The notes: generated from the letters alone by a model not told the origin. DNA of 64,000 nucleotides from Thermotoga sp. SG1 (GCF_002865985.1 NZ_LNDD01000004.1:310001-374000); one strand, 5' to 3'; shown: positions 9,789-18,257, counted from the first letter of the stretch. Numbers and translations are program-made.

Positions 9789-9841
9789 TGGTAAAATTAC
9801 CACAAACAATAAAATCTAAAAATTCTATTGATAAACTAGAC
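9769..9841 (+). promoter_or_regulatory. Promoter and Rrf2-type operator of the cys operon
   Basis: TTGACA (9769-9774), 17-bp spacer, TAAAAT (9792-9797), then ACCACAAACA (9799-9808). A 19-bp imperfect inverted repeat (TTCTA-N9-TAGAC, 9823-9841) ends 4 bp before the GGAGG of rrf2. The same architecture recurs before cysC. The repeat lies in the transcribed leader, so a bound repressor would block clearance or elongation. That Rrf2 binds it is inferred from position and duplication. Confidence 0.7.
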
Positions 9842-9857
9842 ATTTGGAGGTAAGAAT

Positions 9858-10298
9858 ATGAAGATTTCAACAAAAGGAAGATATGGATTAAGAGCTATCT
9901 TGAACCTAGCCTTTTATGGAAAAAGAAATGAACCTGTCCTTTTGAGTGATATTTCGGAAAGAGAAGACATTCCTTACAAATACCTGGGACAAATTATGAA
10001 TGAACTCGTCAAAGCAGGCTTTGTTAAAAGCATAAAAGGTAGAAAGGGTGGATATTTGTTAAATAAGAATCCAAAAAACATCACTATTTATGAAGTTCTT
10101 CAGGCCCTGGAAAGAGATCTCTCTGTTGCAGATTGTGTAACAAATCCCGGTATTTGTCACCGAGCAAGTTCCTGCGCAGTCAGAGATGTTTTTGAAGAGC
10201 TCTCACATAATATCAAAAAAACTTTATCCTCTATAACTTTGGATGACCTTATCAAAAATCAAGTTACGAAGATCAATAACATAATTTACAACATTTAG
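9858..10298 (+). CDS. Rrf2/IscR-family transcription regulator
   Basis: 146-residue winged-helix Rrf2 protein starting MKISTKGRYGLRAIL, with the recognition region ISEREDIPYKYLGQIM and the wing KGRKGGYLL. Three cysteines at 93, 100 and 106 (ADCVTNPGICHRASSC) match the IscR-type cluster-binding loop, so it probably senses Fe-S or sulfur status rather than acting as a CymR-like apo-regulator. It is the first gene of the sulfur operon behind TTTGGAGG. The likely target is the inverted repeat shared by its own promoter and the cysC promoter. Confidence 0.88.
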   Translation: MKISTKGRYGLRAILNLAFYGKRNEPVLLSDISEREDIPYKYLGQIMNELVKAGFVKSIKGRKGGYLLNKNPKNITIYEVLQALERDLSVADCVTNPGICHRASSCAVRDVFEELSHNIKKTLSSITLDDLIKNQVTKINNIIYNI

Positions 10299-10315
10299 TT
10301 CTGGAGGTGTTTGAA

Positions 10316-10525
10316 ATGCGAATCAAGGTGAATGGAAAGCTTGAAGAAGTGGAAGATAATATGCGATTACTGGATCTTCTGAAAGAAAAAAACATAAGAA
10401 TCGAAGCTGTAGTTGTAGAGCTCAACGGCAAGATATTGGAAAAAGCCGAATTAAAGGACGTGGTCTTAAAAGAAGGTGATGAAATAGAATTTCTTTATTA
10501 CATGGGTGGAGGTACAGAACTATGA
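10316..10525 (+). CDS. ThiS/CysO-like sulfur carrier with C-terminal tail
   Basis: 69-residue beta-grasp protein ([15 protein letters not shown]...). It ends MGGGTEL, so three residues follow the Gly-Gly that would carry a thiocarboxylate. The carrier can function only if the tail is removed; the JAMM protease of this operon is the obvious candidate. ATG 10316 lies 6 nt after GGAGGTG and is preferred over GTG 10307, which is inside that site. The Gly-Gly codons GGA GGT themselves form the ribosome-binding site of the next gene, which overlaps by 4 bp. It may serve cysteine synthesis or thiazole synthesis. Confidence 0.85.
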   Translation: MRIKVNGKLEEVEDNMRLLDLLKEKNIRIEAVVVELNGKILEKAELKDVVLKEGDEIEFLYYMGGGTEL

Positions 10526-11442
10526 AAATAGCTCAGAACGTCCTGGAGTTAATTGGTAGAACACCTGTCGTGAGGTTGAACAGGATGGTTGATAAAGATA
10601 GCGCCGAAATCCTGGCTAAACTGGAGTCTTTCAACCCCGGAGGGTCAGTGAAAGATAGAATTGCACTTTCAATGATTGAGGAAGCGGAAAGAAAGGGCCT
10701 TCTAAAAGAAGGCGGGGTCGTAGTAGAACCTACTTCTGGTAATACGGGTATCGGATTGGCAATGGTTTGTGCTGTGAAAGGCTACAGATGTATCCTCACA
10801 ATGCCTGAATCCATGAGCATTGAACGCATAAAAATTTTGGAATCCTTCGGAGCGGAGGTGGTTCTTACCCCGGCGCTTGAAGGAATGAGAGGAGCTATAG
10901 AAAAAGCAAAAGAAATAGCGGAAAAGTTAGGAGCTTTTATGCCAATGCAGTTTCAGAATCCTGCTAATCCCGAAATCCACAGAAGAACAACTGCGAAAGA
11001 AATATTGGAAGCAACTGATGGAGAATTGGATGCCTTCGTAGCCGGAGTGGGAACGGGAGGAACAATAACTGGTGTCGGAGAAATCCTGAAGAAACACAAC
11101 AGGAATATTCTAGTGGTGGCTGTAGAACCGAAGAGTTCTCCCGTTCTGTCCGGAGGCAAACCTGGCCCACACAGAATACAAGGAATAGGAGCTGGATTTA
11201 TACCTGAGATTTTGAATTTAAGCGTTATAGACGAAGTTATACAAGTTTCTGATGAAGAAGCTTATGCTACATCAAAAAGATTGTGTAGGGAAGAAGGAAT
11301 TTTCGTTGGTATATCGGCTGGTGCCGCATGCTATGCTGCTTTGGAGGTTGCTAAAAGACTTGGAAAAGGAAAGAGGGTTGTAGTTATTTTCCCGGATACA
11401 GGTGAAAGATACTTGAGTATGGATCAATTTTTTCGGATCTGA
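10522..11442 (+). CDS. PLP-dependent cysteine synthase (CysK/CysM family)
   Basis: 306-residue beta-family PLP enzyme. Lys44 in [11 protein letters not shown] binds PLP, followed by the substrate loop [10 protein letters not shown] and the phosphate-binding [12 protein letters not shown]. Placement between two sulfur-carrier genes suggests, as in mycobacterial CysM, that it accepts sulfur from a carrier thiocarboxylate; sulfide with O-acetylserine is the alternative. No serine acetyltransferase gene is in the window. Translation is coupled to the ThiS-like gene. Confidence 0.85.
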   Translation: MKIAQNVLELIGRTPVVRLNRMVDKDSAEILAKLESFNPGGSVKDRIALSMIEEAERKGLLKEGGVVVEPTSGNTGIGLAMVCAVKGYRCILTMPESMSIERIKILESFGAEVVLTPALEGMRGAIEKAKEIAEKLGAFMPMQFQNPANPEIHRRTTAKEILEATDGELDAFVAGVGTGGTITGVGEILKKHNRNILVVAVEPKSSPVLSGGKPGPHRIQGIGAGFIPEILNLSVIDEVIQVSDEEAYATSKRLCREEGIFVGISAGAACYAALEVAKRLGKGKRVVVIFPDTGERYLSMDQFFRI

Positions 11443-11454
11443 GGAGGGATAAAC

Positions 11455-11709
11455 ATGGAAAAATTTTCTCCAACTCGAACGCTTGATTTGAGAGGTGTTA
11501 GATGTCCCGTCAATTTTGTAAAAGCACAGGTGACTCTTGAAGAGATGGAAGATGGAGACATCTTAGAAATACTACTGGATGAAGGAGAACCATTAAGAAA
11601 TGTGCCCAGAAGTTTGAAAGATGAAGGGCACGAAATACTTCGAGTGGAAAATCTAGGAGATTACTACAGGTTGTTCGTGAGAAAAAATTCCCCGAAAAAG
11701 GAGGGGTGA
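11455..11709 (+). CDS. TusA/SirA-family sulfur carrier
   Basis: 84-residue TusA-fold protein with the diagnostic RTLDLRGVRCPVNFVK; the Cys of the CP motif accepts persulfide sulfur. It lies between the cysteine synthase and the threonine-synthase-like gene, behind GAGGAGGG. In related pathways TusA passes sulfane sulfur to later acceptors. Here it could feed the E1/carrier system or hold sulfide made by the sulfite reductase (inference). Confidence 0.88.
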   Translation: MEKFSPTRTLDLRGVRCPVNFVKAQVTLEEMEDGDILEILLDEGEPLRNVPRSLKDEGHEILRVENLGDYYRLFVRKNSPKKEG

Positions 11710-11713
11710 AAAT

Positions 11714-12937
11714 TTGAACAATGTCAAGGGATTAAAGTGCAGGGAGTGCGGTGCGTTGTACCAAGTCTCCCCCATCTTCTTCTGTGAAAAGTGTTTCGGG
11801 CCGCTGGATGTTGTATACCATTACGACAGGATAAAGGTCGATAAAAAAGCGATAGAAAAAAGAAGCCAAAACATATGGAGATACAGGGAACTTCTTCCTG
11901 TTGATAAAGAACCAGAATTAGGGCTTTTCACAGGATTTACCCCTCTGGTAAAAGCTGATAATCTGGCTAAGACACTTGGCGTCAGGGAATTGTACATAAA
12001 GTACGATGGAGTAAACTTCCCCACGTTATCTTTCAAAGACAGGTTAGTAGCGGTGGCTGTATCCAAGGCTCTGGAATTTGGTTTTAATGTGGTTGCCTGT
12101 GCTTCCACGGGCAATCTGGCCAATTCAGTAGCAGCGTTTGCTTCTCAAGCATCACTTCAAAGCTATATTTTCATTCCAGAAGATTTGGAACTTGGCAAAA
12201 TAGTGGGAACATCTGTATACAAACCAAGATTAGTAAAGGTAAAAGGTTCGTACGATGACGTGAACAGACTCTGTACCGAGATAGCTCTGAAATACAACTG
12301 GGCCTTTGTGAACATAAACTTGAGGCCTTTCTATTCCGAAGGTTCAAAGACTTTTATATTTGAAGTTGTTGAACAATTAGGATGGCGCGCCCCACAAAAT
12401 ATCGTGGTACCAGTTGGAGGTGCCTCTCTTATAACAAAGATCTGGAAAGGTTTAAAGGAATTGAAGGAAGTCGGACTCATAGACGAGATAAAAACTAGGC
12501 TCTTTGCAGCTCAGCCTGAAGGGTGCTCGCCAGTAGTTAACGCCTTAAGAGACGGTACAGATCGGGTCAGACCTGTCAAACCTAATACCATTGCCAAGTC
12601 AATAGCGATAGGTAACCCGGCAGATGGGATCTACGCAGTCAGGTCTGTTCGAGAGAGCAATGGTAAGGGAGAAAGTGTATCTGATGAAGAGATAATTGAA
12701 GGAATAAAACTTCTGGCTGAGACTGAGGGGATTTTCACAGAAACAGCCGGAGGAGTTGTGGTCGCGGTCGCTAAAAAACTCATCGAAAAAGGCGTGATTT
12801 CTGAGGATGAAGAAGTGGTTCTGGCCATTACGGGAAATGGTTTGAAGACTCAAGAAGTGGTATCAGAACAGCTGGAAAATGCGAAAGTTATCGATGCGAA
12901 ATTGGAAAGCTTTGAGGAGGTGCTCAGAACATGGTGA
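11714..12937 (+). CDS. Threonine-synthase-like PLP enzyme
   Basis: 407 residues. An N-terminal zinc ribbon (C9, C12, C24, C27) precedes a fold II PLP domain, with Lys108 in TLSFKDR and the loop CASTGNLANS. Sequence family is ThrC. However, it sits in a sulfur operon and overlaps a MoaD/ThiS-like gene by 7 bp. ThrC relatives include cysteate synthase, so a sulfur-transfer reaction on phosphohomoserine or phosphoserine is possible (inference). A plain threonine synthase is the alternative. Start TTG 11714 follows GGAGGGGTG. Confidence 0.8.
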   Translation: MNNVKGLKCRECGALYQVSPIFFCEKCFGPLDVVYHYDRIKVDKKAIEKRSQNIWRYRELLPVDKEPELGLFTGFTPLVKADNLAKTLGVRELYIKYDGVNFPTLSFKDRLVAVAVSKALEFGFNVVACASTGNLANSVAAFASQASLQSYIFIPEDLELGKIVGTSVYKPRLVKVKGSYDDVNRLCTEIALKYNWAFVNINLRPFYSEGSKTFIFEVVEQLGWRAPQNIVVPVGGASLITKIWKGLKELKEVGLIDEIKTRLFAAQPEGCSPVVNALRDGTDRVRPVKPNTIAKSIAIGNPADGIYAVRSVRESNGKGESVSDEEIIEGIKLLAETEGIFTETAGGVVVAVAKKLIEKGVISEDEEVVLAITGNGLKTQEVVSEQLENAKVIDAKLESFEEVLRTW

Positions 12938-13206
12938 AGGTTAAAATTCCCCACTTTCTGAGATCGAAAGGTGAACAGGAGATTGAATTGGAAGCTACGG
13001 ATATTAGGGAACTCATAGAAAAATTGGAGGAGAGAATTCATGGAGTAAAATCCATTATTTACGATGAAAAGGGTGATCTGAATCCGTTTATAAACATCTT
13101 CGTGAACGATGAAGACATCCGTTTTCTTGAAGGGTTAGACACAAAGTTGAAAGACGGAGACAAAATCCTGATAATGCCTGCAATAGCAGGAGGGGATGAG
13201 AATTGA
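12931..13206 (+). CDS. MoaD/ThiS-like sulfur carrier with C-terminal tail
   Basis: 91-residue beta-grasp protein (MVKVKIPHFLRSKG...), longer than the first carrier and with MoaD-like features. It ends MPAIAGGDEN, so again three residues follow the Gly-Gly. Codons GGA GGG form the ribosome-binding site for the overlapping E1 gene. Its pairing with the ThrC-like enzyme mirrors the ThiS/CysK pair. Molybdopterin synthesis is less likely because no moaE or moaA is nearby. Confidence 0.85.
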   Translation: MVKVKIPHFLRSKGEQEIELEATDIRELIEKLEERIHGVKSIIYDEKGDLNPFINIFVNDEDIRFLEGLDTKLKDGDKILIMPAIAGGDEN

Positions 13207-14003
13207 AATTTCTGGATCTTCAGATAGAAAGATACACCCGAAATATCCTCGTTCCAGAAATAGGAACCGCTGGCCAGAGGAGATTGCTGAAATCTAAAGT
13301 GCTGGTTGTGGGATGCGGAGGGCTTGGAGTGCCTGTGATTCTTTATCTTGCCGCTGCTGGTGTCGGTCAGATTGGAGTGATCGATCATGATAGGATCGAC
13401 ATTTCGAATTTGCAACGGCAGGTGATTTACGACACAACAGATTTAGGAAAGAAAAAAGTATCTGTGATCAAGAAGAAGGTGGAGAAATTGAATCCAGACG
13501 TGAAGATAGTTCCTTACGAAGGAAAAATCACCTCTGAAAATGCCCTGGATATAATAAAAGACTACGATATGGTTGCTGATTGCTCTGATAATTTTCCAAC
13601 GAGATATTTGGTCAATGATGCGTGTGTTCTTCTCAAAAAACCGCTTTCTCACGGGGCTGTTCTCAGATTCGACGGTCAGGTGACTACCATCATTCCCGGG
13701 GAAAGTGCCTGTTATCGCTGTGTCTTTAAAGAACCTCCAAAACCAGGGTTGGTTCCCTCCTGCCGTGAAGCTGGAATAATCGGAGCTACATGCGGTGTTA
13801 TTGGATCTATTCAGGCATTGGAAATCATCAAGTATTTGACCGATTCTGGGGAACTTCTCACAAATAAATTTCTCGTTTTCTCCGGGTTAAAAAACGAATT
13901 CAGAACAGTAAAGATCGCAAAGAACAATAATTGCCCGGTTTGCGGGGAAAACCCCACCATCACTTCACTCATTGATTATGAAGAATTCTGCGGAGGTGGA
14001 TAA
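13203..14003 (+). CDS. ThiF/MoeB-type E1 adenylyltransferase
   Basis: 266-residue E1-like enzyme. ATP-binding VLVVGCGGLGVPV starts near residue 33, followed by the Arg-containing LQRQVIYD and a zinc site formed by CYRC and CPVC. It adenylates the C-terminal Gly of carriers so that sulfur can replace AMP. It has no rhodanese domain, so sulfur must come from another protein or from sulfide. Start TTG 13203 is 7 nt after GGAGGGG. The protein ends CGGG, whose codons carry the ribosome-binding site of cysH. Confidence 0.92.
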   Translation: MKFLDLQIERYTRNILVPEIGTAGQRRLLKSKVLVVGCGGLGVPVILYLAAAGVGQIGVIDHDRIDISNLQRQVIYDTTDLGKKKVSVIKKKVEKLNPDVKIVPYEGKITSENALDIIKDYDMVADCSDNFPTRYLVNDACVLLKKPLSHGAVLRFDGQVTTIIPGESACYRCVFKEPPKPGLVPSCREAGIIGATCGVIGSIQALEIIKYLTDSGELLTNKFLVFSGLKNEFRTVKIAKNNNCPVCGENPTITSLIDYEEFCGGG

Positions 14004-14005
14004 CC

Positions 14006-14785
14006 ATGAGAATTCCTGTGGAACTGGAGGGAAAATCTCCTCAGGAAATCATAGAATGGTCTCTAAAAACTTTTGGAGAAAATCTAGTTCAGATAACAGG
14101 AATGGGTGCGGAAGGAATGGTTATTATGGATATGTATGTTAAGTTGTGCAACAAATTTGGATATACACCCAAAATCTTTACTATAGATACAGGTCGCTTG
14201 CCGGAAGAAACCTACGAATTAATAGAACGTGCCAACGAAAAGTATAAAATAAAGATTAATATTGTTTTTCCAAACAACAAACTCGTCGAAGAAATTGTAA
14301 ACAAATATGGTCCCAATCTTTTCTATAAAAGTATCGAACTGAGGAAATTGTGCTGTAAAGTCAGAAAACTGGAACCTTTAAACAGGATTTTGAAAAACGT
14401 CAGCGCATGGCTGAGCGGTCTCAGGAGGGGTCAGTCTGTAACAAGAAAGGATACAAAAAATTTTGAGTTAGAAGAAAGAGAAATAGATGGTAAAAAGAAA
14501 ACCATTTTAAAAATCAATCCTCTTGCTTACTGGACTGAGAAAATGGTTTGGGATTATCTGAGAGAAAACGATGTTCCGTACAACTCCCTTCATGACAAAG
14601 GGTACCCAAGCATTGGTTGTGAACCATGTACAAGAGCGGTAAAAGAGGGAGAAGATCCAAGAAGTGGAAGATGGTGGTGGGAAACTCCAGAGAAAAGAGA
14701 ATGTGGGATTCATGAAGTCAAGAAAATAGATTTTTCCATCAATGGCTGGCAGAAAGTTGTGATCGGAGAGGACGGTGAAAAATGA
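14006..14785 (+). CDS. cysH: Fe-S type APS/PAPS reductase
   Basis: 259-residue CysH-family protein with the nucleotide-binding IDTGRLPEETYEL. It has the full cluster set: Cys116-Cys117, Cys205 and Cys208 ([4Fe-4S] ligands), and catalytic Cys233 in KRECGIH. The cluster is the mark of APS-preferring or dual-specificity enzymes. It reduces activated sulfate to sulfite, feeding the sulfite reductase two genes on. A cysC kinase also exists in the second operon, so APS or PAPS may be the real substrate. Confidence 0.92.
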   Translation: MRIPVELEGKSPQEIIEWSLKTFGENLVQITGMGAEGMVIMDMYVKLCNKFGYTPKIFTIDTGRLPEETYELIERANEKYKIKINIVFPNNKLVEEIVNKYGPNLFYKSIELRKLCCKVRKLEPLNRILKNVSAWLSGLRRGQSVTRKDTKNFELEEREIDGKKKTILKINPLAYWTEKMVWDYLRENDVPYNSLHDKGYPSIGCEPCTRAVKEGEDPRSGRWWWETPEKRECGIHEVKKIDFSINGWQKVVIGEDGEK

Positions 14786-15210
14786 GCACTTTGATACTGA
14801 GAAAATCCGAATACAAAGAGATTATAGACCACTGTTTTGAAACGTTTCCATTTGAAGCCTGTGGACTACTAGCCGGAACAATCAAAAACGATCAATACGA
14901 AGTCTTGCAAGTTTTTAGAATGAGTAATATCGCTGAAGATCCAGCAAGAAATTATTTAATGGATCCAAAGGAGCAGTTCAATGTCTTCAAACAAATGCGA
15001 AAACAACAACTGTGTTTTCTAGGTATATATCATTCGCATCCTCTATCAGATCCCTTTCCTTCAAAAAAAGACGTTGAAATGGCGTATTATCCAGAAGCGG
15101 TCTACATCATAGTTTCCTTAAAACACCCTCAAGTTCCTCGAGTTAAGGCTTTCAGAATTTTAAATGGTGAGATTTTTGAGGTGGAATTGATAATTAAGGA
15201 GGTGAACTAA
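14782..15210 (+). CDS. JAMM/MPN+ metalloprotease (Mec-like)
   Basis: 142-residue JAMM peptidase with all catalytic elements: Glu25, His84 and His86 in IYHSHP, Ser94 and Asp97. In Mycobacterium, Mec frees cysteine from CysO; in Wolinella a related protease trims a carrier's tail. Here both carriers have tails after Gly-Gly, so this enzyme probably trims them, and may also release the amino acid. It overlaps cysH by 4 bp. Confidence 0.92.
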   Translation: MSTLILRKSEYKEIIDHCFETFPFEACGLLAGTIKNDQYEVLQVFRMSNIAEDPARNYLMDPKEQFNVFKQMRKQQLCFLGIYHSHPLSDPFPSKKDVEMAYYPEAVYIIVSLKHPQVPRVKAFRILNGEIFEVELIIKEVN

Positions 15211-15211
15211 T

Positions 15212-16711
15212 ATGAAATTCGACGTAAATTTTAAAGAGCTTATTAGAGGGGGAGTGGTTCCGCTAAGAGGAGAAAACAATTTCTCTGTTTGGGTCAAAAT
15301 AATGTGCAATAACATAACATCCTCACAATTGGAAAAACTGGCTGATATCTCAGAAAAGTATGGTAAAGGATATTTTCTCCTGACCACCAACCAGATTCCA
15401 ATCATTCCTCACGTGAAAGGTTCTGATATTCCCAAAGTCAGAAAGGAACTGGAGCAGGTAAAAGCTGAGTTCGAAGCTTGTGGCTCGAGAATAAGAAGCG
15501 TGAAGGTATGTTACAGTAACAATTTGTGCCCATATGCCAAAACAAATCCCATGTCTCTCGGAGAAAAGTTAGACAGGTTTTTCTACATAAGGGACTTAAG
15601 GCATAAAATGAAAATAGTAGTTGCAGGTTGTGAAAAAGGATGTACTATTCCCCGGGCTTTGGGAGATGTTGGTTTTGTGGGAGTTGATTCGGGAAAGTAC
15701 GATGTTTACTTTGGAGGAAGATTAGGATTAAAACCCAACATTGGAGTTAAAATTGCGGAAAATCTTTCAGAAGAGGAATGTGTTGTGTTGCTTGAAAATT
15801 ACGTCGAATTGTTGAGAGAACGTTTCCATAAAGAAGAGAGAGCAGCTGATGTTCTTGAAGTGCTAGGACTGGATGAAGTAAAAAAGGCTTTGACAAGGGA
15901 TCTCAAAAGGAAACCGTCGATAGAGTTTGGAAAATGTGAAACAAAGATAAACGAAAAAGAGAAAAAAACTGTCGTGAGAGTCAAAGCTCTGTGCGGGGAA
16001 ATAACCTCGAATCAGGCTAGAAAACTAGCAGAAATAGCCCGGAAATACGGTCGGGGGTTCATACACATAGGAGTTAGAGGGACACCGGAGATACCATATG
16101 TCGACGAGAAAGATGTGGATAGGATCTTAACCGAACTAAAATTCGTCGGTCTGGAGATATTGAATATCGGTGTTATCCAGAAGAAAGGCTTTGACAATAT
16201 GATAACGTGTTTTGGAAAAGATTGCTTGCACAGTAATGCAAACACCCAAAGTTTGCTTAAAAAAATAGATAAAGTAATAAAAGAAATGAAATTAGAAACT
16301 CCCGGGGTTTTCAAAATATCCGCTTCCGGTTGTCCCAACAATTGTGCCCTTTCACCTCTGAGTAATCTCGGTTTCACGGGAGTTGTAGAAGTCGAGGTGA
16401 TACCCGAAAAATGCAATGGATGTAACCTGTGTGTTTTAAACTGTAAAGTCAAAGCGATTACCTTGACAAACGGCAAAGCAGTAATAGATCGAGAGAAATG
16501 CAAAAATTGTGGCGAGTGTATGAGAATTTGTCCAACAGACGCTATCGCTGCAAAGCGTTATGGTTTTATGGTATACCGCGGTGGAAGAGACCTGAACATA
16601 GACAAGACCCGTCTTGGAGTGGAAGGAGAGAAATTTCTAACAGAAGAAGAGGCACTGCAGGTGTTCAAAGAAGAGGTGATGAATTTTGTTGAAAGAAGAA
16701 AAAATACTTAA
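15212..16711 (+). CDS. Fused two-domain sulfite reductase with ferredoxin module
   Basis: 499 residues made of two sulfite-reductase units plus ferredoxin. Unit 1 (about 1-230) has C-X5-C (CYSNNLC) and C-X3-C (CEKGC). Unit 2 (about 245-390) has C-X4-C (CFGKDC) and C-X3-C (CPNNC). A 2[4Fe-4S] ferredoxin domain follows (CNGCNLCVLNC and CKNCGECMRIC), then a tail. Both units keep siroheme/[4Fe-4S] cysteines, whereas in assimilatory enzymes one half is usually degenerate. It should reduce sulfite to sulfide using ferredoxin electrons. No siroheme synthesis gene is nearby. Confidence 0.85.
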   Translation: MKFDVNFKELIRGGVVPLRGENNFSVWVKIMCNNITSSQLEKLADISEKYGKGYFLLTTNQIPIIPHVKGSDIPKVRKELEQVKAEFEACGSRIRSVKVCYSNNLCPYAKTNPMSLGEKLDRFFYIRDLRHKMKIVVAGCEKGCTIPRALGDVGFVGVDSGKYDVYFGGRLGLKPNIGVKIAENLSEEECVVLLENYVELLRERFHKEERAADVLEVLGLDEVKKALTRDLKRKPSIEFGKCETKINEKEKKTVVRVKALCGEITSNQARKLAEIARKYGRGFIHIGVRGTPEIPYVDEKDVDRILTELKFVGLEILNIGVIQKKGFDNMITCFGKDCLHSNANTQSLLKKIDKVIKEMKLETPGVFKISASGCPNNCALSPLSNLGFTGVVEVEVIPEKCNGCNLCVLNCKVKAITLTNGKAVIDREKCKNCGECMRICPTDAIAAKRYGFMVYRGGRDLNIDKTRLGVEGEKFLTEEEALQVFKEEVMNFVERRKNT

Positions 16712-17069
16712 ACTGCTGATGATTTTTCTTGGTACCCTATTTGTCATTCTAGGAACAGTTGGGATATTTCTTCCCCTCGTACCTACCACTCCCTTTCTTT
16801 TGCTTGCAGCAATATGTTACGCCAGGGGATCCAGGAAATTCTACGAATGGCTGGTGAATAACAAACTCTTCGGGAATTATATTAAAAATTATCTAGAAAA
16901 GCGCGGGATCCCTTTAAAAACAAAAATTGTAGCGATCGCTACATTGTGGGGGTTCATCCTGCTATCAGCCTTTACAATAATCCCACTGGTACTGGTAAAG
17001 TTTCTTCTTTTATTAATAGCTGTCGGCGTTACCATACACATTCTGAAGTTACCAACACTAAAAAAATAA
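16686..17069 (+). CDS. DUF454/YbaN-family membrane protein
   Basis: 127-residue protein with three to four hydrophobic segments and the DUF454 pattern GTVGIFLPLVPTTPFLLLAA followed by a CYARGSRKFYEWL motif. It is the last gene of the operon and overlaps the sulfite reductase by 26 bp. Start TTG 16686 follows GAGGTGAT. Function of the family is unknown. Confidence 0.85.
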   Translation: MLKEEKILKLLMIFLGTLFVILGTVGIFLPLVPTTPFLLLAAICYARGSRKFYEWLVNNKLFGNYIKNYLEKRGIPLKTKIVAIATLWGFILLSAFTIIPLVLVKFLLLLIAVGVTIHILKLPTLKK

Positions 17070-17100
17070 CCGGGGGAACTCCCCGGTTATTCTATTTTTC
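17065..17100. terminator. Bidirectional intrinsic terminator
   Basis: An 11-bp perfect stem (17065-17075 with 17081-17091) with loop GAACT, flanked by A-tract on one side and TCTATTTTTC on the other, serves both converging operons. The stop codons of the DUF454 gene and of sat both lie within the stem. Confidence 0.9.
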
Positions 17101-18241
17101 TATAATATTCCATCAGAATTCTTGCCACTTCCGGTCTTATAAACTCTGGTGGTGGCATGATACCATTTGAGAGCATCTCCCTTACCTTCGTTCCACTCAA
17201 GAACACGTGGTCCTCATCGCCGTGTGGGCATGTTTTCTTTGTGGCCATCCCACCACATTTCTTACAGTAAAAAGCGTGCTCGAATTTCAACGGAACGATC
17301 CCTATCTCCTCCGGTTTGAACTGATCGAATATCTCCTGAGCTTCATAGGTTCCATAGTAATTTCCAACACCCGCATGATCCCTTCCCACTATGAAGTGTG
17401 TGCAGCCGTAGTTCTTCCTGCATATCGCATGAAACACTGCCTCCCTGGGACCAGCGTACCTCATGTTCACAGGAAAAACTCCCAGAAAAACTCTTTCTTT
17501 CGGATAGTAGTTCTCTATGATCACCTCGTATGTCTTCATTCTCACCTCTGCCGGAATGTCTCCCTTCTTGGTCTTCCCAACAAGGGGGTTTATGAAGAGC
17601 CCGTCCACTATCTCCAGCGCCACCTTCTGAAGGTACTCGTGTGCTCTGTGTATGGGATTTCTCGTCTGAAACGCCACAACTGTTTTCCATCCCTTTTCCT
17701 GAAAGATCCTTCTTGTGTCTTTGGGATCGAATCTGTACTCGAGAAAATCTCTGTGCTCTATCCTTCTGACAAGCCAGATCTTCCCCCCAAGACACACATC
17801 ACCCTGGGAGTATAAAAACGCAACACCAGGGTGTGCATCTTCCTCTGTTTTGTAGACTTTCTTCGCCTCCTCTTTCTTTCTCCTCTCAAACTTGTCCTCC
17901 ACCTGCATCACAGCATACAGCTTCCCATCTTCTCCATGGATCGCAACCCAGTCTCCTATCTTTATCTCTCCTGCTTCTTCTTTTGAAACTGAAAGCACGA
18001 TGGGTATGGTCCAGATCACTCCGCTTGAGAGTCTCATATCATCGAGAACGAAGTCGTAATCCTCTTTCGTCATGAAGCCTTCCAGTGGACTGAACAAGCC
18101 TGTTGCTATGTTCTCCAGCTCCGACAGATCCCAGTAGGATACGGTTATCTTCTTCATCTCTCTTGCCCTGGCTTCCCAATCCTTTTTCTCTTCGCCCTCT
18201 ACAATCCTGTTCACCAGTTTTCCTCCGTGCGGTGCAATCAC
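17087..18241 (-). CDS. sat: Sulfate adenylyltransferase (ATP sulfurylase)
   Basis: Monofunctional ATP sulfurylase with [17 protein letters not shown] and [12 protein letters not shown] nucleotide/sulfate motifs and a zinc site (CKKCGG...CPHGDEDH). It makes APS from sulfate. GTG 18241 lies 6 nt after GGGAGGTG and gives the family-typical start [11 protein letters not shown]. The ATG at 18268 is upstream of that site and would overlap the next gene, so I reject it. It is the last gene of the cysC operon. Confidence 0.95.
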   Translation of the reverse strand: MIAPHGGKLVNRIVEGEEKKDWEARAREMKKITVSYWDLSELENIATGLFSPLEGFMTKEDYDFVLDDMRLSSGVIWTIPIVLSVSKEEAGEIKIGDWVAIHGEDGKLYAVMQVEDKFERRKKEEAKKVYKTEEDAHPGVAFLYSQGDVCLGGKIWLVRRIEHRDFLEYRFDPKDTRRIFQEKGWKTVVAFQTRNPIHRAHEYLQKVALEIVDGLFINPLVGKTKKGDIPAEVRMKTYEVIIENYYPKERVFLGVFPVNMRYAGPREAVFHAICRKNYGCTHFIVGRDHAGVGNYYGTYEAQEIFDQFKPEEIGIVPLKFEHAFYCKKCGGMATKKTCPHGDEDHVFLSGTKVREMLSNGIMPPPEFIRPEVARILMEYYRKIE

Positions 18242-18257
18242 AGAAAACACCTCCCAT

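Noticed and set aside
17343-17795. 150-codon ORF inside sat on the same strand, different frame
   Set aside because: Shadow of a well-supported ATP sulfurylase gene.
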